Part shown: one piece after another, positions 1 to 9,400 of the stretch
Layout of the letters: each line of letters begins with the position of its first letter
How positions within the stretch are numbered: position 1 is the first letter of the stretch
NCBI RefSeq assembly: GCF_000374185.1
Contig: NZ_KB910518.1
Span: 924,546 to 988,545, forward strand
Origin: Paenibacillus sp. HW567
Lineage (GTDB): Bacteria; Bacillota; Bacilli; Paenibacillales; Paenibacillaceae
Reading direction: 5' to 3'
Length of the DNA stretch: 64,000 bases
The notes under the pieces: model-generated
The model's input: the letters and a program-made list of their open reading frames with translations, nothing else
The model's database searches: none
What the model was told of the DNA's origin: nothing
Translations under genes and position numbers: made by a program

Positions 1-491
1 ATGATTTCCTTTCAATTTTCGGGATTAAAGGCCCGGCCTGGATTGCTGATCCGAAATACGCGCTGGGTACGCTGATTCTATTAATGGTCTGGCAATTCGG
101 TTCGTCGATGATTATTTTCCTGGCTGGTTTGAAGCAGATTCCGGGGGATCTATACGAAGCCTCCGCCGTGGATGGGGCAAGCAAGTTCCGCCAGTTTTTC
201 TCGATTACGCTGCCGATGCTCTCGCCGATTATTTTGTTCAATGCCATTCAGACGATGATCAACACGTTCCAGATGTTTACGCAGGCTTTTGTCATTACGG
301 GCGGCGGTCCGGTCAAATCCACTTTTGTCTATGTTATGTACCTGTATGAAGAAGCCTTTACCAAGTTCCATATGGGCTACGCCTCGGCTCTGGCCTGGAT
401 TTTGCTGCTGCTGATCGGGTTGTTTACGGCCGTGCTGTTCGGAACTTCGAAATACTGGGTGTTCTATGAAACGCAAGGAGGCAAGAAATAA
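1..491 (+). CDS. Sugar ABC transporter permease, first subunit (5' end outside window)
   Basis: C-terminal part of a binding-protein-dependent transport permease of the MalF/UgpA type, an inner-membrane subunit importing a sugar or oligosaccharide. The reading frame is open from base 3, so the start lies upstream of the window. The cytoplasmic EAA loop is clear (YEASAVDGASKFRQFF followed by ITLP), the contact site for the ATPase. At least three hydrophobic membrane segments are visible. Its stop overlaps the next permease start by one base (TAATG), so the two are translationally coupled. No ATPase gene is seen; Paenibacillus systems of this class commonly use a shared MsmX-type ATPase (family knowledge). 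The substrate cannot be read from sequence. Confidence 0.93.
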   Translation, partial: DFLSIFGIKGPAWIADPKYALGTLILLMVWQFGSSMIIFLAGLKQIPGDLYEASAVDGASKFRQFFSITLPMLSPIILFNAIQTMINTFQMFTQAFVITGGGPVKSTFVYVMYLYEEAFTKFHMGYASALAWILLLLIGLFTAVLFGTSKYWVFYETQGGKK

Positions 492-1339
492 TGGAAGCCA
501 CCAGTTCAAGCAAACGCTTTGTTACGCATATTTCTCTCCTGGTCGTCAGTTTGATCATGATGTATCCAATCTTTTGGTGGCTGGGCGCCTCTCTAAAAAC
601 CAATGAAGAGATGAGCTCAGCCAATCTGTTCCCGAAAATCCCGCACTGGGCCAACTTTTCCGACGGCTGGGTGTCGGTGCCGAACTTCACATTCTCCCAT
701 TTCTATCTCAATACCTTTGAGCTTGTCGCCGGAGTTTTGTTCACGAGCGTGATCTCCTGCAGTCTGGTGGCCTTTGCCTTCTCACGCCTGGATTTTCCGC
801 TGCGCAATTTCTGGTTCGCGATTATGCTGGTTACCCTGATGCTGCCGACTCAGGTTACGATTGTGCCGCAGTATGTCATGTTCAGCAAATGGGGCTGGAT
901 CAACACCTATCTGCCGTTCTATATTCCCCATTTGTTCGCAGGCGGCATCGGCGGGCCGTTCTTTATCTATCTGCTCGTCCAGTTTATGCGCTCCGTCCCC
1001 AAAGAGCTGGATGAGGCGGCCAAAATCGACGGCTGCTCCTGGTTCAGCATCTACTGGAGAATTATGCTTCCTTTGGTAAAACCCGCACTGGTTACCGTTG
1101 CTATCTATTGTTTTCTGTGGAACTGGGATGATTTCTTCGGACAGATGCTTTATATTAATACCATTGATAAATATACGATCAATCTGGCACTCAAGCTGTT
1201 CATCGATTCGCAAGGATCGGTGCCATGGGGACAAATGCTGGCGATGTCGCTGGTATCCATAGTTCCATCGGTGTTGATTTTCTTCCTGGCACAGAAGCAT
1301 TTTGTCGAAGGAATGTCGGCAGGGGCTTTGAAGGGCTAG
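491..1339 (+). CDS. Sugar ABC transporter permease, second subunit (MalG/UgpE type)
   Basis: Complete 282-residue carbohydrate ABC permease. It has an N-terminal membrane segment (about residues 13-33), then the conserved permease core and an EAA motif (LDEAAKIDGCSWFSIY then IMLP) near residues 175-195. The C-terminus ends EGMSAGALKG, a common ending in this family. The start codon overlaps the stop of the first permease. It pairs with that permease to form the membrane channel. The two-component genes follow after 80 bases, and the likely cognate binding lipoprotein lies beyond them. Confidence 0.95.
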   Translation: MEATSSSKRFVTHISLLVVSLIMMYPIFWWLGASLKTNEEMSSANLFPKIPHWANFSDGWVSVPNFTFSHFYLNTFELVAGVLFTSVISCSLVAFAFSRLDFPLRNFWFAIMLVTLMLPTQVTIVPQYVMFSKWGWINTYLPFYIPHLFAGGIGGPFFIYLLVQFMRSVPKELDEAAKIDGCSWFSIYWRIMLPLVKPALVTVAIYCFLWNWDDFFGQMLYINTIDKYTINLALKLFIDSQGSVPWGQMLAMSLVSIVPSVLIFFLAQKHFVEGMSAGALKG

Positions 1340-1418
1340 GTCATATCCATAGCCGGAATTTGAAGCTGCGAGTTTTCGCGGCTTTCTTTTTCTTTATCTG
1401 ATCTACGGAGGATTCCAC

Positions 1419-3179
1419 ATGCGGGTGAACCCCTTTAAAACGCTGCGCATCGATGTTGTTTTCTTTTTTGGCTTCACCTTGATCGTTACGATCCTGGTAG
1501 GTCTGATCCTCGTTTTCAGTTATATCAACGGGTCCAGAGAGATTGCGGACAACACCTCGTATTACCAGCAGAAGCTGCTGATTGAGCTGCATAAGAAGCT
1601 GAACACCAACCTGGAGGATATTGAGCAAAGCTCCAACACAGCTGCGCAGAATTTTAACGAGCGGTATGAAGAGATGCTGGACGGCAATCAGTATGACCAG
1701 GTACGGGGACAGACAAGCATACGCTCCCAATTGAACAATTATGTATTCAGCATGCCGATCCTGCAATCAATTCATGTCTATTCCGACCTGACACCGTCTT
1801 ACAATGTGCAGGAATTTGTCCAGTTTCTGCCAATCGGACAGATGGAGCGTGAACCCTGGTACGATGATCTCCGCAACTCCGATTATGCCTGGCTGAGCGA
1901 ACGGACTATTAAGACCAACAATGGGGACACTTCGGTTATCAGTTTTGCGCGCAAGGTCTATAACCGCTTCAACAGGGCTTTTGCTGTGATGGTATTCAAT
2001 GTCCAGGTCCCAGCCTTCAAAGCTCTGATTGCTACCGAAGACAGCCGTTCCAATCTGGCGCTGCTGGATGCCACGGGCAAGCTGATTACGAATACCGGAG
2101 ATGCCTCTTTCTTTCTGCAGCATGAGGATCAAATCCAGGCTCAACTGGAAGCACAGGTTACCGGAGCCAAGCGGACTGGTGATGAATTTCTCGTCTGGTC
2201 CTCCTCGCTGGATTCCCAGTGGTCCTTAGTGGAAATAACCTCTTGGAGGCAGATCACTGCCGGAAGTCTGAAGCAGACCAAAATCATTCTTGCTCTTGGA
2301 ATCGCTACCATTGTGATGATTCTGCTGCTTGCCGTCTTTCTATCCCGCCAGTTCGTCAAGCCCATAGGGCTGGTGTTGAAAGCCATGAGCAATTTCTCGC
2401 TCAGCAAAAGGACGCCGCTGCCGGATGATTACAAAAATGAGTTCGGCCGTCTGTTCCAGGGCTATGAGAAGCTGACTTATAGAATTGAAGAGCTCTATGA
2501 CAGCCTGGAGCGGCAGCATGAGCAGCAGCGTGCGGCAGAGATAAAGGCGCTGCAGATGATGATCAATCCTCATTTTCTGTACAACTCTCTGGATCAGGTC
2601 AATTGGATGGCCATTGAGGCCTCGCAGCCGCAGATCAGCAGCATGCTGTCGCATTTGGGCCAATTCTTCCGGCTTGCTCTGTCGAGCAGCGACAGTCTTG
2701 TTCCATTGTCAGAGGAGTTGGCTCATATTGAGAGCTATTTACAGTTTCAGAAAATACGCTGGGAGGACCGGCTGGAGTACCGCTTGATAATCACCGATGA
2801 GGCCAAAAGCTTGTTCGTGCCGAAAATCATTCTGCAGCCTTTTGTGGAGAATGCCTTCATCCACGGCTTTCATGGCAAACAGCAGGCCTCGCTGACGATT
2901 GCCGTCAGCATCCTGGAAGGCCAGCTGCTTCAGATTGTTATTATGGATAACGGCCGTCAGCTGCAGAAGAACTGGATGGAGAAGCGCAGTGCTAAGGGAG
3001 GGTACGGGCTGTGGAATGTCCGTGAGCGGATTGAAGCGATGTTTGGCGATGTCAATGGTTTTGGCTTTACGCTGGAAAATTCGCCGAAAGGCGGTACACA
3101 AGCTATCATCAGCCTGCCTGTACTTTATTCACCATCACTTAAGGGAGGAACACAGCATGTGGAAAGTAGTCATAATTGA
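1419..3179 (+). CDS. YesM-family sensor histidine kinase
   Basis: 586-residue membrane sensor kinase. TM1 is at about residues 12-35, an extracytoplasmic sensing region spans about 36-285, and TM2 (IILALGIATIVMILLLAVFL) is at about 288-308. A HAMP-like linker follows, then the His_kinase domain with the phospho-acceptor motif MINPHFLYNSLDQVNW near residue 385, and a HATPase_c domain (PFVENAFIHGF, YGLWNVRERI). A ribosome site (ACGGAGGA) precedes the ATG. The gene overlaps the response regulator by 23 bases, so the two form one unit. By family analogy it senses an extracellular sugar or the loaded binding protein and controls the flanking ABC transporter genes. Confidence 0.93.
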   Translation: MRVNPFKTLRIDVVFFFGFTLIVTILVGLILVFSYINGSREIADNTSYYQQKLLIELHKKLNTNLEDIEQSSNTAAQNFNERYEEMLDGNQYDQVRGQTSIRSQLNNYVFSMPILQSIHVYSDLTPSYNVQEFVQFLPIGQMEREPWYDDLRNSDYAWLSERTIKTNNGDTSVISFARKVYNRFNRAFAVMVFNVQVPAFKALIATEDSRSNLALLDATGKLITNTGDASFFLQHEDQIQAQLEAQVTGAKRTGDEFLVWSSSLDSQWSLVEITSWRQITAGSLKQTKIILALGIATIVMILLLAVFLSRQFVKPIGLVLKAMSNFSLSKRTPLPDDYKNEFGRLFQGYEKLTYRIEELYDSLERQHEQQRAAEIKALQMMINPHFLYNSLDQVNWMAIEASQPQISSMLSHLGQFFRLALSSSDSLVPLSEELAHIESYLQFQKIRWEDRLEYRLIITDEAKSLFVPKIILQPFVENAFIHGFHGKQQASLTIAVSILEGQLLQIVIMDNGRQLQKNWMEKRSAKGGYGLWNVRERIEAMFGDVNGFGFTLENSPKGGTQAIISLPVLYSPSLKGGTQHVESSHN

Positions 3180-4749
3180 TGATGACTTCCAAGTGGTAAG
3201 AGGATTGCGCAAAGCGATCCCCTGGGAGGAACTGGACGCGGAATTCGCTGGGGAAGCGATTGACGGGGAGGCTGGTCTCAAGCTGATTGAAGAGGTCAAC
3301 CCCGACATTGTCCTGACTGATATTTATATGCCGGTTATGAACGGGATACAAATGATTGAACAGTTAAAAGCCGGGAATTTCGCCGGACGGTTTGTGATTT
3401 TGAGCGGGTACAATGATTTCGAGTATGCCCGGACGGCGCTTCGTCTCGGAGTGGACGATTATTTAACCAAGCCTGTCACTGTGGATCAAATCCGCAGCGT
3501 ATTATCGGAAACGATAGAGAAGCTCGAAGAAACTTATCTGCACCGGCTGGAGCATAGCGGAGAACAGGCAGGAGAGAGGGAGGAAGAGCTCCGGCTGGAG
3601 GAATGGCTGGTAGCGGAGCTGAACGGCTGGAGCCAGAACACCGAGTCGGCAGTCCCTTGTAAGGGAATGAGGGAGCGGAAGTATACGGTTATGGTTATGG
3701 AGGTGCTCTGGACCGAACGCATCCGCAGCATCTCGCTGGCCGATTGGAATCTGTTCAAATTTGCCGTGTCCAACATCGTCACGGAGGTGTTTGGCCAGGA
3801 ATGGCCGGATTCCTGCTTCGTCTGGTTGTTCGGCAATCATGCAGCGCTGCTGCTCCCATCGGCGGAGTGTGAGCCGGAGGAGAAAATTGTTCAGTCTGCG
3901 GACTGCCTCGGGGAGCTTATTGTCAGCAGCATGAAGACTTTTCTTGGTCTGGAAATTCGTTATGGCATCGGAAATGTCAAGCCCGGCTGGAGTGGAATTA
4001 AAGCCTCGGGTGACGAGGCCATGCAGAGATTGTTCGAGAAATTGCCGGTCAATCTAAAAGGCGGCAGAATTTTGATGAGCGGGGAAGCGGGTTCAGCGGA
4101 CGAGGAGTTTTTGCTGACCGATTATTACCAAAGTATAACCAAAGCGCTGCAGGAGGAACGCGATGACGAGGTAATGCACCTCATCCGCCTGTACTTGAAC
4201 CGCAAACAGCCCGAGCAGACCGGGGATCCCTTGGCTTACCGTGTGCTTGCGGCAGAGCTGTGGACACTGCTGCACAACGCCATCCTGATGGCAGGACTGC
4301 CAGATAAAAGGGTAGATGAAGGCTTGGCTCTGCGCGAGCTGAGTGAAATGACCGAGCTTCCCAAGATAGAGGAGTGGCTGGAGACGCTGATCCGCGGGCT
4401 CCGCAAGGCGCAGGTTCCGGCAATCCAGGAGAAGCACCGCAAAGCTGTGCAGTTCATGACCGAATATATACATAACCACTATGCCGAGGATATCACGCTG
4501 GAGCTTTTGGCCTCACAGCTATATATCTCCAAAAATTATTTGAACCAGCTATTCAAAAAGGTGACCGGAGAAACCTTCACCAACTATGTAATCCGCGTGC
4601 GGATTGAGAAGGCCAAAGCACTGCTTCTGGACGGCAGCCACCTGATCTATGAGGTCTCAGAAATGGTCGGCTACCAGAATGTTCCTTATTTTAGCACACT
4701 CTTCAAAAAGTACTGTGGTGTCAGTCCAAGTGAACTCATGAAACGATAG
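3157..4749 (+). CDS. YesN-type response regulator with AraC DNA-binding domain
   Basis: 530-residue response regulator. It has an N-terminal receiver domain with acidic pocket IIDDD at residues 6-10 and phospho-acceptor Asp about 55 in VLTDIYMP, a long central region typical of the YesN family, and a C-terminal AraC/XylS double helix-turn-helix from about residue 430 (ITLELLASQLYISKNYLNQL, then YEVSEMVGYQNVPYFSTLF). I chose the ATG at 3157 because AAGGGAGGA sits just upstream and the protein then begins with the canonical MWKVVIIDDD; an upstream in-frame start would bury it in the kinase gene. It is the partner of the overlapping kinase and the likely activator of the adjacent transporter genes. 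Confidence 0.94.
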   Translation: MWKVVIIDDDFQVVRGLRKAIPWEELDAEFAGEAIDGEAGLKLIEEVNPDIVLTDIYMPVMNGIQMIEQLKAGNFAGRFVILSGYNDFEYARTALRLGVDDYLTKPVTVDQIRSVLSETIEKLEETYLHRLEHSGEQAGEREEELRLEEWLVAELNGWSQNTESAVPCKGMRERKYTVMVMEVLWTERIRSISLADWNLFKFAVSNIVTEVFGQEWPDSCFVWLFGNHAALLLPSAECEPEEKIVQSADCLGELIVSSMKTFLGLEIRYGIGNVKPGWSGIKASGDEAMQRLFEKLPVNLKGGRILMSGEAGSADEEFLLTDYYQSITKALQEERDDEVMHLIRLYLNRKQPEQTGDPLAYRVLAAELWTLLHNAILMAGLPDKRVDEGLALRELSEMTELPKIEEWLETLIRGLRKAQVPAIQEKHRKAVQFMTEYIHNHYAEDITLELLASQLYISKNYLNQLFKKVTGETFTNYVIRVRIEKAKALLLDGSHLIYEVSEMVGYQNVPYFSTLFKKYCGVSPSELMKR

Positions 4750-4862
4750 TTTGTAGTGGATATTGAAAGATTTGTGTTCATTACTCTTCTATACGATGAA
4801 TAAGCCGGGTGTTACTATCGAGCTATAAATGTTGGCTGAGCTGACAGAAGGGGGAAGTTACA

Positions 4863-6209
4863 ATGCACAAAATGGCAAAGAAAAGTTTTCTTGCAATCGC
4901 TTTAATGATGATGGTTTCGACGTCTGCGGCTTGCGGAAATAACAGCAATAACGGCGCGTCATCGAACAATACGGAGGGCGGCAATACCGCCGCCACGACT
5001 GCTCCGGCGGCATCGGCCGGAGATTCTGGCGATAAGGTGACGCTCACAGTAGCATGGTGGGGCTCCCAGGCCAGACATGACGCTACTTTGAAAGCGCTTG
5101 AACAATATAAAGCGCTGAATCCCAATGTTACGTTTCAGACCCAGTTTTCAGGCTGGGACGGCTATTTTGACAAGCTGGCAGTACAATACTCGGCGAAAAG
5201 TGCGCCGGATATCATCCAGATGGATGCGGCTTACCTGAATGACTACGCTGGCAGAGGCCTGCTGGCTGATCTGAAGGATGTCAACGTGGACAATATTGAG
5301 GCAGCTACAGTGGACGGCGGGAAAGTAAACGGCACCCAATTTGCCATGCCGCTGGGCGTTGCTGCACTTGGGATGGTGTATGACAAGACTGTTGTTGAGA
5401 AGCTGGGTCTGGAAGCGCCTAAATTTGGCTGGACCTGGGATGATTATTACGCCTTCGGCGAAGCGGCCAAAGCGAAGCTTGGCGAGGATAAATATGTGTT
5501 CGCCGATCAAAGCGCCGATCTGGTTGACTATACTGCCTATCAATACAGCATGGGTAAGGGATATATTTTTGACAAGGACGGCCATCTCAGCATCGACAAG
5601 GACACATGGATCGGCTTCATGACCAAGATGGATGAGCTGCGCAAGAAAGGGATTTTGACTCCGGCAGATATCACCACAACTGATAAAGAGCTTGATCCGC
5701 AGCTGGACAGCGTCATCAACGGCAATGCTGTGATGCGCCATCTGTTCTCCAATCAGGTCGGCTCCATTGAAGCGCTGAAGCCCGATGCCTTCGGATATGC
5801 CTCCATGCCGAAAGGTACGGAAGCAGGCGGCTGGCTGAAACCGGGGATGTTCTGGAGTGTGAACGCCCAATCGGCCCATCAGGCAGAAGCCGTCAAATTC
5901 GTTGACTGGTTCGTGAATAATGAAGAGGCGGGCAAAACCCTGGGTCTGACACGCGGCACACCGGTCAACTCGAAAGTGGTGGAAGCCCTCACACCTACCT
6001 TCAGCGCTGCCGATAAAACCTCGCTGGATTTCCTGAATCAGGTAACACCGGATGCGCAGCAGTTTATTAATGACCCTCAAGGCTGGGGAAATTTCAAAAA
6101 TGATTATAAAACGGTCGTAGAAAAGCTGCAGTTTGGACAATCCACGCCGGAAGAGGCCTACGCCGAGCTGATGAAGACTGCCGAGAAATACGCAGCGGAA
6201 GCCAAATAA
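4863..6209 (+). CDS. Extracellular sugar-binding lipoprotein of an ABC transporter
   Basis: 448-residue solute-binding protein of the SBP_bac_1/8 family. A lipoprotein signal peptide ends in TSAAC (lipid-modified Cys24), followed by an Asn/Gly/Ala-rich linker. The mature domain has family features such as VTLTVAWWGSQ, APDIIQMDAAYL and the C-terminal repeat-type motif SAHQAEAVKFVDWFVNNEEA. A purine-rich ribosome site (GGGGGAAG) lies about 7 bases before the ATG; an ATG four codons in is a less likely alternative. It is probably the substrate receptor for the two upstream permeases. A hairpin terminator follows. Confidence 0.94.
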   Translation: MHKMAKKSFLAIALMMMVSTSAACGNNSNNGASSNNTEGGNTAATTAPAASAGDSGDKVTLTVAWWGSQARHDATLKALEQYKALNPNVTFQTQFSGWDGYFDKLAVQYSAKSAPDIIQMDAAYLNDYAGRGLLADLKDVNVDNIEAATVDGGKVNGTQFAMPLGVAALGMVYDKTVVEKLGLEAPKFGWTWDDYYAFGEAAKAKLGEDKYVFADQSADLVDYTAYQYSMGKGYIFDKDGHLSIDKDTWIGFMTKMDELRKKGILTPADITTTDKELDPQLDSVINGNAVMRHLFSNQVGSIEALKPDAFGYASMPKGTEAGGWLKPGMFWSVNAQSAHQAEAVKFVDWFVNNEEAGKTLGLTRGTPVNSKVVEALTPTFSAADKTSLDFLNQVTPDAQQFINDPQGWGNFKNDYKTVVEKLQFGQSTPEEAYAELMKTAEKYAAEAK

Positions 6210-6221
6210 AAATGTCTTTGG

Positions 6222-6252
6222 GACCGGTCGGCGAAAGCGGCCGGTTCTTTTT
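6222..6252 (+). terminator. Rho-independent terminator after the sugar-binding protein gene
   Basis: The GACCGGTC / GGCCGGTTC stem with a short loop is followed by TTTTT. It closes the ABC transporter/two-component locus. Confidence 0.75.
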
Positions 6253-6418
6253 AAAATAAATGGCGGATAATTGGCCCGCTAAGCAGGCATTTTGTTTTAA
6301 AGTGAAAGATTCCTATTCTTTTCTCTCTCATGGAGGGGCAGCAGTATCCTATATAATTGGCACAGATTCATGATAACGCTTTCCTGGGGGAAGCAAAGAA
6401 TAGAGGAGGTTAGGCATT

Positions 6419-9400
6419 ATGAAGTCAAGAAGGCTTGGCAAAGGGAAAACATGGATGTCCGTGTTGATGATCGCGATAATGCTGTTCGGAATGTATCCGG
6501 GTGCTGATCAAACAGAAGCTAGTCCGGTCACAGGCACCATTTATTATCTCGACAGTACGACCGGCAGTGACAGCAATACGGGTACAACTGAGAGCAGCCC
6601 ATGGAAAACGCTCAACAAAGCAAATGGAACGGTCTTTCAGCCGGGCGACCGGATTCTGCTGAAATCGGGCGGGGCCTGGACGAACCAGACGCTTGCTCCG
6701 CAGGGTTCCGGCACAGCGGGAAGTCCGATTATTATCGACCGGTACGGCAGCGGGGATAAACCAAAGATTAAGACAGGCGGGCAATATAACGATGCGGTCA
6801 CTCTAAGCAACCAGCAGTACTGGGAGATCCGCAATCTGGATGTTTCCAATACGGCTCCGGTAATGGGCACCTTTGCAGAGTCGCTCGGCGATTTCCGCGG
6901 CATTCATGTGACCGGCACGGATGCGGGAACCCTGGAGTATTTTCGCATTAACGGTGTAGACGTACATGATGTTTCCGGGGAGATTGCCTGGATCAGTGGA
7001 ACTGTACCGGCTACACCGGAGCCGGGAATACGCTTTAAGACGGGCTGGGACGGCTCTAAGAAGACCGGTGGGATTGTTTTTGATACTACGGTTGCTGATC
7101 CGCTGCACCCGCTGCGAGCTACAGTATTTAACGATGTGATCATCGAGAATTCCACAGTCAAGAATACCTCGTTTGGCGGGATTATATTTAAGCAATATGC
7201 GGGTGACGACACCAGCGGCACCGGCATTGTCAGCACCGGCTGGGGCACACGTGATAATGAGACCGACGTTAAATTTACTCCGCATACGAATATTATTATC
7301 CGGGGTAACTATATTACACAGAAGGCTACTGATTTTGGCTGCAATGCCATGTACCTTACCGGTGTGAGAGGTGCGCTGGTTGAGAACAACGTCGTCGATG
7401 GCGCAGGCACCTCGGGGATTGAGACCTATTATGCCGATGATGTGACCATCCAGTATAACGAGGTATTTGATACCTCGAAAAAAGCGGGCGGAGCCGACTC
7501 TAACGGCATCGACCCCGATAAGGGAACCACCAAAATCCTGATTCAGTACAATTATGTGCATGACAATGGGGACGGCATTCTAATCTGCCAATTCGTCTTC
7601 GGCAATACAGTGATCCGTTACAATGTGCTCGAGAGCAACACACGTTACCCTGTGTATCTGCATTCTGACAGGAACGCGGTTGCGGAGGTGTACAACAATA
7701 CCATTTATAACGACGCCAGTGGATATATGATTTATGGTTACGGCTCTTCGTTGAATGGCACTTACAACATACGGAATAATATTCTGTTTACGACACGGGC
7801 GGTTCAGGAATTAACGCTGAGCCCAACCATTACGTATGACAACAACAGCTACTATGCATCGAGCGGCACACTTACTGCCCCGGCAGGCGACACCCATGCC
7901 CTGACCGGCAACCCGCAGATGGTGAATCCTGGAGCGGGAATTTCTGGATCTGAAGCAAATGGACCGGCGCTGGACAGTCTGAGCGGCTATCAATTCAAGC
8001 CAGAGTCCATGCTTATAAACCGGGGGCTGAACATTCTGGAGACTGCATCCGCAGCGGTAAAAGATTTCGCCGGACAGCCCCTCTATAACGGCAACGCCGA
8101 TCTGGGAGCCTTCGAGTATTATGATGCTTCGCTGACCACTGCCACGCTGGCAGGCCGCGTAACGAACAGTGCTGGAAACGGCATGAGCGGGGTAACGATA
8201 AGTGATTATTCCGGTAGCGCCCTGCAAGCTGTGACAGACAGCTCCGGCTATTATGCAATACCCGGCGCAGCTGTAGGCAGTGCAATCAATCTGAGGGCGG
8301 TGAAGAACGGCTACACTGAAAGTGAAACCGGTGTCTTCACAGTTGCGGCAGGCAACGTCATTACCCGCGATTTCCAGCTTGCTTCCAATGCGGCAACCGG
8401 TTCGGTGACTGGAAAAGTGCTGGATGGTGAATTGGCCGCGGCAGCAGGGGTCACTGTAACGCTGAGTATGGAGGGAACCGCAAGCCAGACGGCTGTGAGT
8501 GATCTTAACGGAAGCTACAGCTTCCCTGCTGTCGAACTTGGGGAGAATTATACCTTAACCGCAGTCAAGGAAGGTTATAGAGCAGCGGTGGTATCTGGAA
8601 TTAAGGTGGAACCGGCGCTTGCCACTTCAGTGCCTGATCTTTATGTAGTCAGCAAGCAATCCACCTTGCTTACTGCCTCCGATTACAATGAGCTGACAAC
8701 GGGAGCACAGCCCTCAGCGCCTTGGACGGTAACAACGAACGGAGGAAGCGTTAGTGCTGCCGAGCTGCCGAGCACTGCCAACAAAAGCATTAAGCTCACC
8801 CGCAGCAGCAACAGCGGCAACACTTCGATGTCGCAGACCTTTGCTGCCGGAACACTAAAAGGCGTAATCACCTTGTCAGCTGATGTTATGAAGCTGGATA
8901 ATGCGGGCGCAACGAACTGGATCAGTTTGCCTTATGTCTACAGCAGCGCTGGAACGGCAGGTTCGAACGTTGGAGTAGCTCTAGCTTTTTCCAAAGGGCA
9001 GATCGTAGCTTACAAAGGGGGAACCTCCACAAATCTAATGCCTTACCAGGCCGGAAAATGGTACAATCTGCGGCTTGTGATGAATACCGGCTCCGGTAAG
9101 TATGACCTCTACGTCAATGATGTCCTGGTTCTGGATCAGGCGGCTTTCCGCAATAAAATCGCCGATATCGGCCGCATTGACTATTATGCCAACAGCTCCA
9201 ACTATGGCACGGCCTATATCGACAATGTGCGGTTGTATCAAGGAATTCCTTATGAGCGCAATGATGCCGGACTGGCGGAACTGACGGCAGATATCGGCCC
9301 GCTCGTCAAGCAGGGCGAAGGCTACAGTCTGGAGGTTCCTTACTTTGTGGACTCCCTGCGGCTGACGGCAACGGCAAGCAGTCCAAATATATCTTCTCTG

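Noticed and set aside
6370..6383. Catabolite-response (cre) element TGATAACGCTTTCC before the SLH beta-helix gene
   Set aside because: Two mismatches to the consensus, one in the conserved final A. Plausible but too weak to list as a site.
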